Shown here piece after piece: positions 31,089-38,603 of a stretch of 40,810 nt of DNA (position 1 is the stretch's first letter; each line of letters starts with the position of its first letter). Below the pieces are notes generated by a model that saw only the letters and a program-made list of their open reading frames with translations, had not been told where the DNA came from and did not search any database. Source of the stretch: an uncultured Lachnospiraceae bacterium. GTDB taxonomy: Bacteria > Bacillota > Clostridia > Lachnospirales > Lachnospiraceae. The position numbers and the translations under genes were made by a program. The stretch lies in NCBI GenBank assembly GCA_910579395.1, contig CAJTUC010000029.1, forward strand, positions 1 through 40,810, read 5' to 3'.

Positions 31089-32684
31089 ATGAAAGATAGA
31101 TTGGAACAGGATTTATTTCGGATGGCGGAGCAGGAAGAAATGATACTGCCCGAAACATTGGAAAGAAGAATAGATGACATGCTTGTCAATCTGCCAAAAA
31201 GGCGGAAATACCGAATGAATTGGAAAAAAGTGGTCATTCTGGCGGCGGCACTGACAGCAATGTTTTCGATTACGGTGACTGCTGCGGTCAGCGTTTTGCA
31301 GCAGCGTATGGAGGCCATGAACGAAAAAGAGATGGAAGAATATTTCATACAGATTTATCAGAATGCGGTAGGCGCAGACAACTATAACAGAGCATATCAG
31401 GATTCGGAAAAGGTGCGTATGGAGGAACTCAGGAAGTCCTATGAAGAGACCGGGCTGTTTCCGAAGGGCGCTCTGACCATGCTTTCGGAGCCGGAGGCTT
31501 ATAAAGGAAAGGGTGTGGCATTTTATGGAAAGACGGCGACTTTTTTCTTCCCGGAGAAGGAAATGAGCGATGAGGAACTGCTCCAGATCATCGATTTCAT
31601 GTATAAGCGGGATTACAGTTTACAGGCGATGAATGAAAAGCTGGAAGCAGGAGAAATCGAGAATCCGACCGAAACGGTCAATAAAGAATGGGAAAAGGAA
31701 ATCGAGGAAACGGCAACGGCGGATGCCGTTCTGCAGAGCGAGGCCGTCTGGGACCCGGATCAGGAACTGACCATTCCCTACACGGGAAGTCTGGAAATCA
31801 GAAGGATTGCGGCGGGACAAAACTGCATCTTTTTGATGGGATGGAGTGCGATTCATAAAATGGAGATTGGCAGCAGTGATTCGGAGCTGTTCTTCGATGA
31901 TTTTGACGGGGAAACGGATATTACCGCTTTATATCAGGATAAAAAGGGTGATATTTATCTGGCCCTGATGGAGCGGACGCAGAATGAGGAAGCCACGGCA
32001 ACTGTGGGTGGGAGCAGCTACAAATCGGCTCTCTGGATTCTGAGTGCGGACGGGGAGATCAAAAAGAAGATTGACCTGTCGGCTTATCAGGAAGAAATCG
32101 GCGGCATGGTCAGCAGAATGGCAGTGGACGATCAGGGATATATCTATCTTCGCGCCATGTTTTCTGATAAGCTGATTTCCGTATTCGATCAAGACGGAAA
32201 CTATGTGAAAGCAATCACTTCTGATCAGTATCAGAGTCATCCCGCGGGCGGTCTCGGCATCGGAAAGGACGGGAAAGTTTATACGCAGATTGAGACGCGT
32301 GGCGGGCAGGTAGAGGAAAGCAGGATGGGCATTGCTTCCGTTGACCTTGAAAAAGGCTGTCTGGAAAATATCTACGAGGGCATCGTGCCGGAAGGAACGA
32401 TCATGCTGGATATCATCGCGCCCGGTTCCGAAACGGATTTCGTGTTTTGGGGATATGACGGGATTTTTGTATACGATTTGGGTGATGAAAGCGCTGTGAA
32501 TGTATTACCCGCCTATGAGGCTCCCTGCCCGGGAGAAGGCAGCATGTACTGTGCGCTTCCGGATGGAAGGATTGTACTCGCATATTGTACGGAACGCCGC
32601 ATTGAAGGAGAGGGCGAGAACAGCCGGGCGTATAGTATACCGGAGAAGACCTGTTTCTATTATCGTGCGGGATTGCCGGAATAA
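31089..32684 (+). CDS. single-pass membrane protein with large outer domain, candidate anti-sigma/sensor
   Basis: A 531-residue protein. Cytoplasmic residues 1-43 are charged (EEMILPETLERRIDDMLVNLP). One membrane span follows (KKVVILAAALTAMFSITVTAAV, about 46-67). The remaining 460 residues are extracytoplasmic: a helical part, then repeated beta motifs of propeller type (DKKGDIYLALM, VDDQGYIYLRAMF, IGKDGKVYTQIE, PDGRIVLAYC). The topology equals that of anti-sigma/sensor proteins paired with ECF sigma factors, but there is no zinc motif. ATG 31089 has aaaggag upstream. Propeller-like outer domains in such partners may sense ligands (inference). Confidence 0.72.
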   Translation: MKDRLEQDLFRMAEQEEMILPETLERRIDDMLVNLPKRRKYRMNWKKVVILAAALTAMFSITVTAAVSVLQQRMEAMNEKEMEEYFIQIYQNAVGADNYNRAYQDSEKVRMEELRKSYEETGLFPKGALTMLSEPEAYKGKGVAFYGKTATFFFPEKEMSDEELLQIIDFMYKRDYSLQAMNEKLEAGEIENPTETVNKEWEKEIEETATADAVLQSEAVWDPDQELTIPYTGSLEIRRIAAGQNCIFLMGWSAIHKMEIGSSDSELFFDDFDGETDITALYQDKKGDIYLALMERTQNEEATATVGGSSYKSALWILSADGEIKKKIDLSAYQEEIGGMVSRMAVDDQGYIYLRAMFSDKLISVFDQDGNYVKAITSDQYQSHPAGGLGIGKDGKVYTQIETRGGQVEESRMGIASVDLEKGCLENIYEGIVPEGTIMLDIIAPGSETDFVFWGYDGIFVYDLGDESAVNVLPAYEAPCPGEGSMYCALPDGRIVLAYCTERRIEGEGENSRAYSIPEKTCFYYRAGLPE

Positions 32685-32695
32685 GCCGAAAAAGA

Positions 32696-32723
32696 ACAGA
32701 ATCGCCTGTTTGGGCGATTCTGT
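32696..32723. terminator. acagaatcgcc hairpin, probable bidirectional terminator
   Basis: acagaatcgcc (32696-32706) pairs perfectly with ggcgattctgt (32713-32723). It lies between convergent genes (31089-32684 plus, 32747-34996 minus). T-runs are short, so strength is uncertain. It is copy 2 of the acagaatcg family. Confidence 0.6.
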
Positions 32724-32746
32724 CGTGTTATGCCGGTAAGCATGTT

Positions 32747-34996
32747 TTATGAGATATAGCTCGTTACGATTTTTGGATAATCTTTATAACCCTCGTGCAG
32801 CTTTGTGATTTCCAATTCGCCTTTTCCATTGGTCTTGAAAAGGTATTCATGGTAGGCGCCGTCTCTGTAAGCGAAGTCCTCTCCGTTATCGTGATAGTGA
32901 ACATAAGAGCCTTCGCCGGGATAGACTTCCAGAAGCAGTTCGGGGTCTTCGATTTCCCCTACATACATTTGAGCGGGAGCCTTCGGCAGTATCGTGCCGG
33001 CTTTGACGAAAATGGGGCATACATCCAAAGGAGCGTCTATCACATAATACTGTTGTCCCTCGTATGCGGTGTGTGTCCAGTAGTCGTACCAAACGCCCTC
33101 CGGCAGGTAGACCATGCGCTTTCTGGCGCCCTGTTCAACGACCGGCGCTACAAGGAGATGTTCTCCGGCCAGAAATTCGTCATTCAGGTTTCTGACATGA
33201 TTGTCATGTTCATAATGAAGGACTAACGGCCGGATGATGGGAAGTCCGGTCTGTTCGCACTCCCGGCATAAATCATAGAAATAGGGCAGCAGTGTATACC
33301 GGAGATTGACGTATTTACGGTAAATGGCAAGCGTCTCTTCTCCAAACTGCCACGGTTCCTGGTTCATGCCGCCAAGCGCGCAGTGGTTGCGGAACAGCGG
33401 AGAAAAGCAGCCGAGCTCCACCCAGCGGACGAGAAGTTCCGGTGTAGTATCTGCCCCGAAACCGCCGATATCGGTTCCGATAAAGGCCATACCGCTGAGT
33501 CCCAGATTGCATTGCTGTGGAATTGCCATGCGCAGATGGCTCCATAAGCTCTGGTTATCTCCCGTCCATGCGGTCGCATATTTCTGGGAACCGCCATAGC
33601 AGGCTCTCGTGATGACGAAAGGACGTTTATCTGTCAGAGATTTCCAACCCTCATAGGTAGCTTTGGCCATATTGTGGCCGTAGACATTGTGCATTTCCGC
33701 ATGGGTGGCAGGCCTGTTTTCGTCCGTAAAAACAATATCGTCCGGGAGCGGGCCGTTGAAGCTGGCAGGTTCGTTCATATCGTTCCAGACGCCGCCGACG
33801 CCAAGGTCGGTATAAAACTGCAGGCGGCTGCCCCACCATTTTCGAACGGCCGGGCTGCCGAAATCCGGGTATACCGCGTCGCCGGGCCAGACTTTGTTAA
33901 CATAGACACTGCCGTCCGGGGATTTGGCGAAGAAGCCGTTTTCGATGCCTTCTTCGTACATCGGATAGTCCTTTTCCACCTTAACGCCCGGATCGATGAT
34001 CGTAACAGCTTTGATGCCCTGCTTTTTTAAATCGGAGATCATGGCCTTCGGGTCTGTGAAGCGTTCCCGATTCCATGTGAAAACTTTGTAGCGCTCCATA
34101 TAGTCGATGTCAAAATGGAGTGCGTCGCAGGGAATCCGCAGTTCCCGTAATTTGGCGGCAAGTTCCCGGAACGTCCTTTCGCTGTCGTAACCCCAGCGGG
34201 ACTGGTGATAGCCAAGCGCCCATTTCTGAGGCAGCGGCATCCGGCCGGTCAGATATGTATAATTCGCGAGAATTTCCGGCATGGAATCCCCGCCGATGAA
34301 ATAATAGTCCAGATTGCCGTCGTCGCTTCCGAAACTATAGTACTGGTCATTTTCCTTGCCGAAATTAAAGTAGCTTTTAAAAGTGTTGTCGTAAAAAATG
34401 CCGTAGATGCCTTTTTCCTTTAACGTAATGAAAAAAGGAATGCTTTTATAGAGAGATTTGAAGCAGTCCTCATGCGGGTCCGGGATATCGCTGTTCCAGT
34501 TCTCATATTCATAACAGCGCTTATTCAGAACGCCGGTCTTATCCCCAAGACCATAGATGCAGTCACCGGCATCCAGTTGTTTTATGCACTGTACCGGATG
34601 ATTCCTGCTTCCGGTATCATTGACATCGTGGCCCTCCTGTTTGATAAAAGCAATGAAGGATTCCGACAGTTCAAAACGGGGAATCCTTTGACCACGATAG
34701 TCAGCACAGAGTAAAGTGCCTTCTTTGTCGTAGAAATCAATCATAAAGTCATCATAAATCCGGCAGATGAGAGAATCTGTCGCCAGAATCAGATGGTCGT
34801 CCGCCTTATTCAGTGTAAAAGCGGCAGGTAGTTCTTTGTTTCCTTCGATGGCTTTGGAACGGTGTTCGGATGCCTTAAGCGGGACAAATACATTGATGAC
34901 CCTATTGGTCAATACCTGTATCTGTACGGACTGCTTTTCATAGTGCAGCGTGATGGCCTGGCCTTTTTGTTCGTAATTTAACAATGCTCCAAACAT
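32747..34996 (-). CDS. GH31 alpha-glucosidase (or alpha-xylosidase)
   Basis: A 749-residue cytoplasmic GH31 enzyme. A beta N-domain spans residues 1-240, then the catalytic barrel with HFDIDYMERYKVFTW (about 294-308), nucleophile D406 in WNDMNEP and acid/base D480 in WTGDNQS. GCFSPLFRNH and the C-terminal beta domains follow. It releases terminal alpha-linked glucose (or xylose) from oligosaccharides; the sequence alone does not fix the sugar, though alpha-glucosidase is more common with this motif set. ATG 34996 has an aaggga-like site upstream; the open frame continuing further up runs antisense into aspS and is not used. It is divergent from aspS, sharing a mirrored promoter region. Confidence 0.88.
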   Translation of the reverse strand: MFGALLNYEQKGQAITLHYEKQSVQIQVLTNRVINVFVPLKASEHRSKAIEGNKELPAAFTLNKADDHLILATDSLICRIYDDFMIDFYDKEGTLLCADYRGQRIPRFELSESFIAFIKQEGHDVNDTGSRNHPVQCIKQLDAGDCIYGLGDKTGVLNKRCYEYENWNSDIPDPHEDCFKSLYKSIPFFITLKEKGIYGIFYDNTFKSYFNFGKENDQYYSFGSDDGNLDYYFIGGDSMPEILANYTYLTGRMPLPQKWALGYHQSRWGYDSERTFRELAAKLRELRIPCDALHFDIDYMERYKVFTWNRERFTDPKAMISDLKKQGIKAVTIIDPGVKVEKDYPMYEEGIENGFFAKSPDGSVYVNKVWPGDAVYPDFGSPAVRKWWGSRLQFYTDLGVGGVWNDMNEPASFNGPLPDDIVFTDENRPATHAEMHNVYGHNMAKATYEGWKSLTDKRPFVITRACYGGSQKYATAWTGDNQSLWSHLRMAIPQQCNLGLSGMAFIGTDIGGFGADTTPELLVRWVELGCFSPLFRNHCALGGMNQEPWQFGEETLAIYRKYVNLRYTLLPYFYDLCRECEQTGLPIIRPLVLHYEHDNHVRNLNDEFLAGEHLLVAPVVEQGARKRMVYLPEGVWYDYWTHTAYEGQQYYVIDAPLDVCPIFVKAGTILPKAPAQMYVGEIEDPELLLEVYPGEGSYVHYHDNGEDFAYRDGAYHEYLFKTNGKGELEITKLHEGYKDYPKIVTSYIS

Positions 34997-35052
34997 GGTA
35001 TATTCCCTTGTCCTTTCTGATTTTTTCGTAAATTTTAGCTGATGGTAACTGT

Positions 35053-35081
35053 ATTCTATGCGAAAAGGGACAGGAAGGCAA
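35053..35081 (-). promoter_or_regulatory. GH31 gene promoter (minus strand)
   Basis: On the minus strand TTGCCT (35081-35076), 17-bp spacer, TAGAAT (35058-35053). The -35/-10 words are identical to those of the divergent aspS promoter. Confidence 0.65.
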
Positions 35082-35138
35082 GAGGAAATCCATATTTTTA
35101 TTCGGGATTTTTGTTCTGAATTTTCTGGTCCGCTCCCC

Positions 35139-35168
35139 TTGCCTGTCCGCACCTGTATGTGATAGAAT
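35139..35168 (+). promoter_or_regulatory. aspS promoter (plus strand)
   Basis: TTGCCT (35139-35144), 18-bp spacer, TAGAAT (35163-35168). The leader to the start codon would be only about 60 nt, too short for a T-box, and no T-box AGGGTGG motif is present. Confidence 0.65.
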
Positions 35169-35236
35169 GAGCCTTGGTAAGCAGGAGAAATTTTCCTGTT
35201 TTTATAAAAATATAAAACGAAAGGAAATGCAGAACA

Positions 35237-37000
35237 ATGATGCAATCGAGAACATATAATTGTAACGAACTGCGCAGTCAGCATATCGGAGAAAGAGTGA
35301 CGCTGGCGGGATGGTATGAAAATCTGAGGAAGGTATCCAAAAATCTTGGTTTTTTGATTCTCCGGGATTTTTACGGGACAACGCAGATTGTCATTGAAAC
35401 AGAAGAACTCATGCAGTCCCTTGACGGTGTTAATAACGAATCGACGCTCAGTATAGAGGGTGTTGTCAGAGAACGTTCCAATAAGAACCCCAATCTGCCG
35501 ACCGGCGATATTGAGGTAGTTCCGAACAAAATTACCGTGCTGGGCAGCTGCCGTTATAACGCTCTGCCTTTTGAAATCAACCATTCCAAAGAGGCGGATG
35601 AGAATATCCGGTTGAAATACCGGTATCTGGATTTGAGAAATCCACAGGTAAAGGAAAAAATCGTCCTGAGAAGCAAGATTGTCGCAGAACTGCGGAACCG
35701 GATGACAGACCTCGGATTTCTGGAGATTACGACGCCGATTCTGACCTGTTCGTCGCCGGAAGGGGCGAGGGACTATATCGTTCCGTCCCGAGTCCATCCG
35801 GGCAAATTTTATGCGCTGCCGCAGGCGCCGCAGCAGTTCAAACAGATTTTGATGGCTTCCGGTTTTGACCGTTATTTTCAGATAGCGCCCTGTTTCCGGG
35901 ATGAGGATGCGCGGGCGGACCGTTCTCCGGGCGAGTTCTATCAGCTCGATATGGAAATGGCATTCGCGAGTCAGGAAGATGTTTTTGCCATTATTGAAGA
36001 AGCGCTTCCAGCGGTCTTTGAAAAATATGGCGTGTACAAAACGGCTTCCAGACCGCCTTTTACCCGCATACCCTATTTGGAAGCGATGGAAAAATATGGT
36101 TCCGATAAACCGGACCTGCGCATCGATCTGATCGTACAGGACGCAACAGACTGTCTGGCGGACTGCGGTTTCGGCCCTTTTGCAGGAAACGTAGTAAAAG
36201 CGGTTGTTGTGGACAAGTTCACGGCGACGCGGAAGGTGATTGATAAGATTTGTAATGACGTGGAAGTGCAGTCCGGCGAAAAGGCTTACTGGTTCAAGTT
36301 GGATGAAAACGGGGAATTTGTCGGCGGCATCAGCAAATTTTTAACGGACAGCAAAGAAAAAGTAATCGGAGCGCTGGGGTTAAAGCCGGGTGACTTCATA
36401 GGCCTGACCGCCGGGAAAAAGCTGAGGGCTCAGAAAACGGCCGGCGTTCTGCGGAATATGCTGGGGCAGAACTGTGAGGCGCATATGGATAAGGAACGCT
36501 ATGAGTTCTGCTGGATTGTGGACTTTCCGATGTACGAAATCGGCGAAGAATCCGGCGAACTGGAATTCTGCCATAATCCGTTCTCCATGCCGCAGGGCGG
36601 AATGGAAGCACTGGAAAAGCAGGACCCGCTTTCGATTCTGGCCTATCAGTACGACCTCGTCTGCAACGGCGTGGAACTGTCTTCCGGCGCGGTGCGAAAC
36701 CATGACCCGGAAATTATGGTAAAGGCATTTCAGCTGGTGGGATTGGGAGAAGAGGACGTGAAAGCCAAATTCCCGGCCATGTATAATGCTTTCTGTTACG
36801 GAGCGCCGCCGCATGCCGGCATTGCGCCCGGTGTAGACCGTATGATCATGCTGATCACGGGAGAAGAGAGCATCCGGGAAATCATTCCGTTCCCGATGAA
36901 TAAGAGCGCGATGGATGTGATGATGAATGCGCCTTCGGCAGTGGAACAGAGGCAGCTGGATGAGGTGCATATCAGGCTGAAGGAGGAGTCACTTTCCTGA
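35237..37000 (+). CDS. aspS: aspartyl-tRNA synthetase
   Basis: A 587-residue class IIb synthetase attaching aspartate to tRNA-Asp. It has an N-terminal OB-fold anticodon domain (VTLAGWYENLRKVSKNLGFLILRDFYG) and motif 1 around FLEITTPILTCSSPEGARDY. Motif 2 is FRDEDARADRSPGEFYQLD (R221, E223), the bacterial GAD insertion follows, and motif 3 is GVDRMIMLITG with R535. Motif 2 reads RADRSPGEFYQLD where the commonest bacterial form is RADRQPEFTQID; the former is seen in alphaproteobacterial-type enzymes. Thus it may be a transferred or second copy. ATG 35237 is followed by a second ATG; aaagga is 11 bases upstream. It overlaps the convergent AraC gene by 12 bp. Confidence 0.95.
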   Translation: MMQSRTYNCNELRSQHIGERVTLAGWYENLRKVSKNLGFLILRDFYGTTQIVIETEELMQSLDGVNNESTLSIEGVVRERSNKNPNLPTGDIEVVPNKITVLGSCRYNALPFEINHSKEADENIRLKYRYLDLRNPQVKEKIVLRSKIVAELRNRMTDLGFLEITTPILTCSSPEGARDYIVPSRVHPGKFYALPQAPQQFKQILMASGFDRYFQIAPCFRDEDARADRSPGEFYQLDMEMAFASQEDVFAIIEEALPAVFEKYGVYKTASRPPFTRIPYLEAMEKYGSDKPDLRIDLIVQDATDCLADCGFGPFAGNVVKAVVVDKFTATRKVIDKICNDVEVQSGEKAYWFKLDENGEFVGGISKFLTDSKEKVIGALGLKPGDFIGLTAGKKLRAQKTAGVLRNMLGQNCEAHMDKERYEFCWIVDFPMYEIGEESGELEFCHNPFSMPQGGMEALEKQDPLSILAYQYDLVCNGVELSSGAVRNHDPEIMVKAFQLVGLGEEDVKAKFPAMYNAFCYGAPPHAGIAPGVDRMIMLITGEESIREIIPFPMNKSAMDVMMNAPSAVEQRQLDEVHIRLKEESLS

Positions 37001-37954
37001 TTCCCGGTACTTCCGCGGCGAACACCCATATTTTTCCCGGAATTTCCGATAAAAATAGCTGCTGTTATCATAACCGATGTTTTCCATGACCGCATCAACA
37101 GTAAGCGGTGTCTGGGAAAGCAGGTAAGCGGCCTGCTGCAGCTTCCGCTGCTGCAGCAGTTCTTTAAAATTGGAATCCGTATATTTTTTTAACAAACGGC
37201 TTATAAAATAGGCAGGCTGCTTCATTTCTTCTGCAACCTCCGTTAATGAGCCGTTTTTATAATGCGTTTCGATATATTTCAGGACGGAGAAAACGAGATT
37301 CTGTTCATACTGATTCGGGTCATCCTGATTGATGGTATCCGTAAACATGGACAGATTCAGGAAAAGAAGCCCCATCGTCGTCTGGTTTATGGTGTTGGTT
37401 CCCGCCTTTTTATGAAGCAGCGTCCAGATCATGTTTTCGATGAGGTTCTGCACGGGAAGGATATCTTTTGCCTGAAAGTGCAGATAGCTGGATAAGGAGG
37501 AATCCTGCGACAGCACGGAAATCAGGAAATCATGCAGGATATTTTCCCGTTCGATCATGGAAAAAGCATGGTCAAAAAATTCCGGCAGAATGATAAAGTT
37601 CACAGCAATGTCATTTTTCCCGGCAGGCAGGATTTCCTGCGTAGCATTCTGATTCAGGAAAAGGAGATCCCCTTTCTGTAACGTGATGCGGTCTCTGTCA
37701 TTGATGATATGAGTCGTTGAGCCGCTGCACATATAGACCATCTCCACATAATTGTGACTGTGCCGCGGAAAATGGACGAAGCGGGTATGCGGCCGTATTT
37801 CAATCAGCCGCCCTTTACGCAAAAGCTTCCGGCTGTCGATGACGAAGCCTCTGCCGGAAGTGTAGAGCTCCTTTTGCACGTCCTGCCGGCCGTCCAGAAT
37901 GGCCTGTTCTTCCTCTGTAATTTTTTGAAGCTGCGCTAACAGGTCCTGCTGCAT
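36989..37954 (-). CDS. AraC-family regulator, likely of rhamnose metabolism
   Basis: A 321-residue protein: N-terminal cupin ligand domain (RPHTRFVHFPRHSHNYVEMVY, about 55-110) and a C-terminal double HTH (LTEVAEEMKQPAYFISRLLKKYTDSNFKELLQQRKLQQAAYLL, then VMENIGYDNSSYFYRKFREKYGCSPRKYR). ATG 37954 follows aaaggagaaatc; an upstream ATG 37969 in frame is less likely. It is divergent from rhaA, which has a TATAAT but a weak -35, so activation by this protein in response to L-rhamnose (or a similar sugar) is inferred. Its 3' end overlaps the aspS 3' end. A giant hairpin (37986-38193) lies between it and rhaA. Confidence 0.85.
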   Translation of the reverse strand: MQQDLLAQLQKITEEEQAILDGRQDVQKELYTSGRGFVIDSRKLLRKGRLIEIRPHTRFVHFPRHSHNYVEMVYMCSGSTTHIINDRDRITLQKGDLLFLNQNATQEILPAGKNDIAVNFIILPEFFDHAFSMIERENILHDFLISVLSQDSSLSSYLHFQAKDILPVQNLIENMIWTLLHKKAGTNTINQTTMGLLFLNLSMFTDTINQDDPNQYEQNLVFSVLKYIETHYKNGSLTEVAEEMKQPAYFISRLLKKYTDSNFKELLQQRKLQQAAYLLSQTPLTVDAVMENIGYDNSSYFYRKFREKYGCSPRKYRESGK

Positions 37955-37985
37955 GATTTCTCCTTTCATTTACGTTCATTTTAGT

Positions 37986-38193
37986 AGGTAATTGCGAAAC
38001 TATGTTTTCGAAGGCTTCCGTTGTACAAAATAGACAATCACCGCAGGGCACGCTTTCGCTGCACTGTCGCTCGCAACGGTGCATAAGACGCCAAAATACA
38101 GCGTCTAAGCACCGGCGGCGACACAGCGTCCTGCTTGCGATTTGTCTATTTTGCACAACTGCTGTCTTGAAATAATGCGTTTCGCAATCACCT
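37986..38193. repeat. giant hairpin element C
   Basis: Left arm 37986-38048 and right arm 38130-38193 are imperfect inverted copies (aggtaattgcgaaac at the left tip, gtttcgcaatcacct at the right tip). The loop holds ggcacgctttcgct (38047-38060, as in B) and ctaagcaccggcg (38105-38117, identical to B), plus inner stems agacgc/gcgtct. The left part, with the preceding acgttcattttag, is duplicated at 38195-38268. It lies in the araC-rhaA intergenic region. Confidence 0.8.
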
Positions 38194-38194
38194 A

Positions 38195-38268
38195 ACGTTC
38201 ATTTTAGGTAATTGCGAAACTATGTTTTCTTAAACCGCCGTTGTACAATATCAACAATTCATCGCAGG
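38195..38268. repeat. partial direct repeat of element C left end
   Basis: acgttcattttag followed by gtaattgcgaaactatgttt, then cgccgttgtacaa and atcgcaggg, repeats the sequence at 37974-38048 in the same orientation with some changes. The core and right arm are absent, so this is a truncated second copy or a long target-side duplication. Confidence 0.65.
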
Positions 38269-38343
38269 GTACTGCGTCTATTATATCATACCCCTAATCC
38301 GTTCATCAGGAATACCATAGATTTTCTCGGGCGGCGTCCATCT

Positions 38344-38407
38344 GACAGAATCACCTTGAGGCGATTCTGTCGTTTGAGAAGGATTCGTTTTACGAATCTT
38401 TCTCAAA
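38344..38407. repeat. acagaatcg hairpin repeat, copy 3, with second stem
   Basis: gacagaatc (38344-38352)/gattctgtc (38363-38371) is followed by tttgagaa..gattcgt (38373-38388)/acgaatc..ttctcaaa (38392-38407). The order equals that at 30327-30408, but the second-stem sequence differs. A smaller aaggtc/gacctt hairpin follows at 38418-38448. Confidence 0.6.
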
Positions 38408-38446
38408 CTTTGCAACTAAGGTCCCCCTTTTTTTCAGAAAAAGACC

Positions 38447-38475
38447 TTCCCACGCCGCTCAAAGTCCGATATAAT
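38447..38475 (+). promoter_or_regulatory. probable activator-dependent promoter of rhaA
   Basis: TATAAT (38470-38475) is preceded at 17 bp by TTCCCA (38447-38452), matching only half of the -35 consensus. This suits an AraC-activated promoter. No clear direct-repeat AraC site could be assigned. Confidence 0.4.
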
Positions 38476-38603
38476 AAAGACAATCCTATTATCTTGTATT
38501 GTAAATAAAAGCAGTAAGTCAATTATAGAAGCAATTCAGAAAGAAAGCAATTATAGAAGGAAATAACATAGAAAACAAATCAATATAGTAAAGGAGAAGG
38601 AAC

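Noticed and set aside
35100..35236. T-box riboswitch before aspS
   Set aside because: The leader would be about 60 nt and lacks the conserved T-box antiterminator sequence.
34997..35797. N-terminal extension of the minus-strand GH31 open frame (1016 residues in total)
   Set aside because: It runs antisense through the aspS start, has no GH31 similarity, and a proper start with ribosome site exists at 34996.
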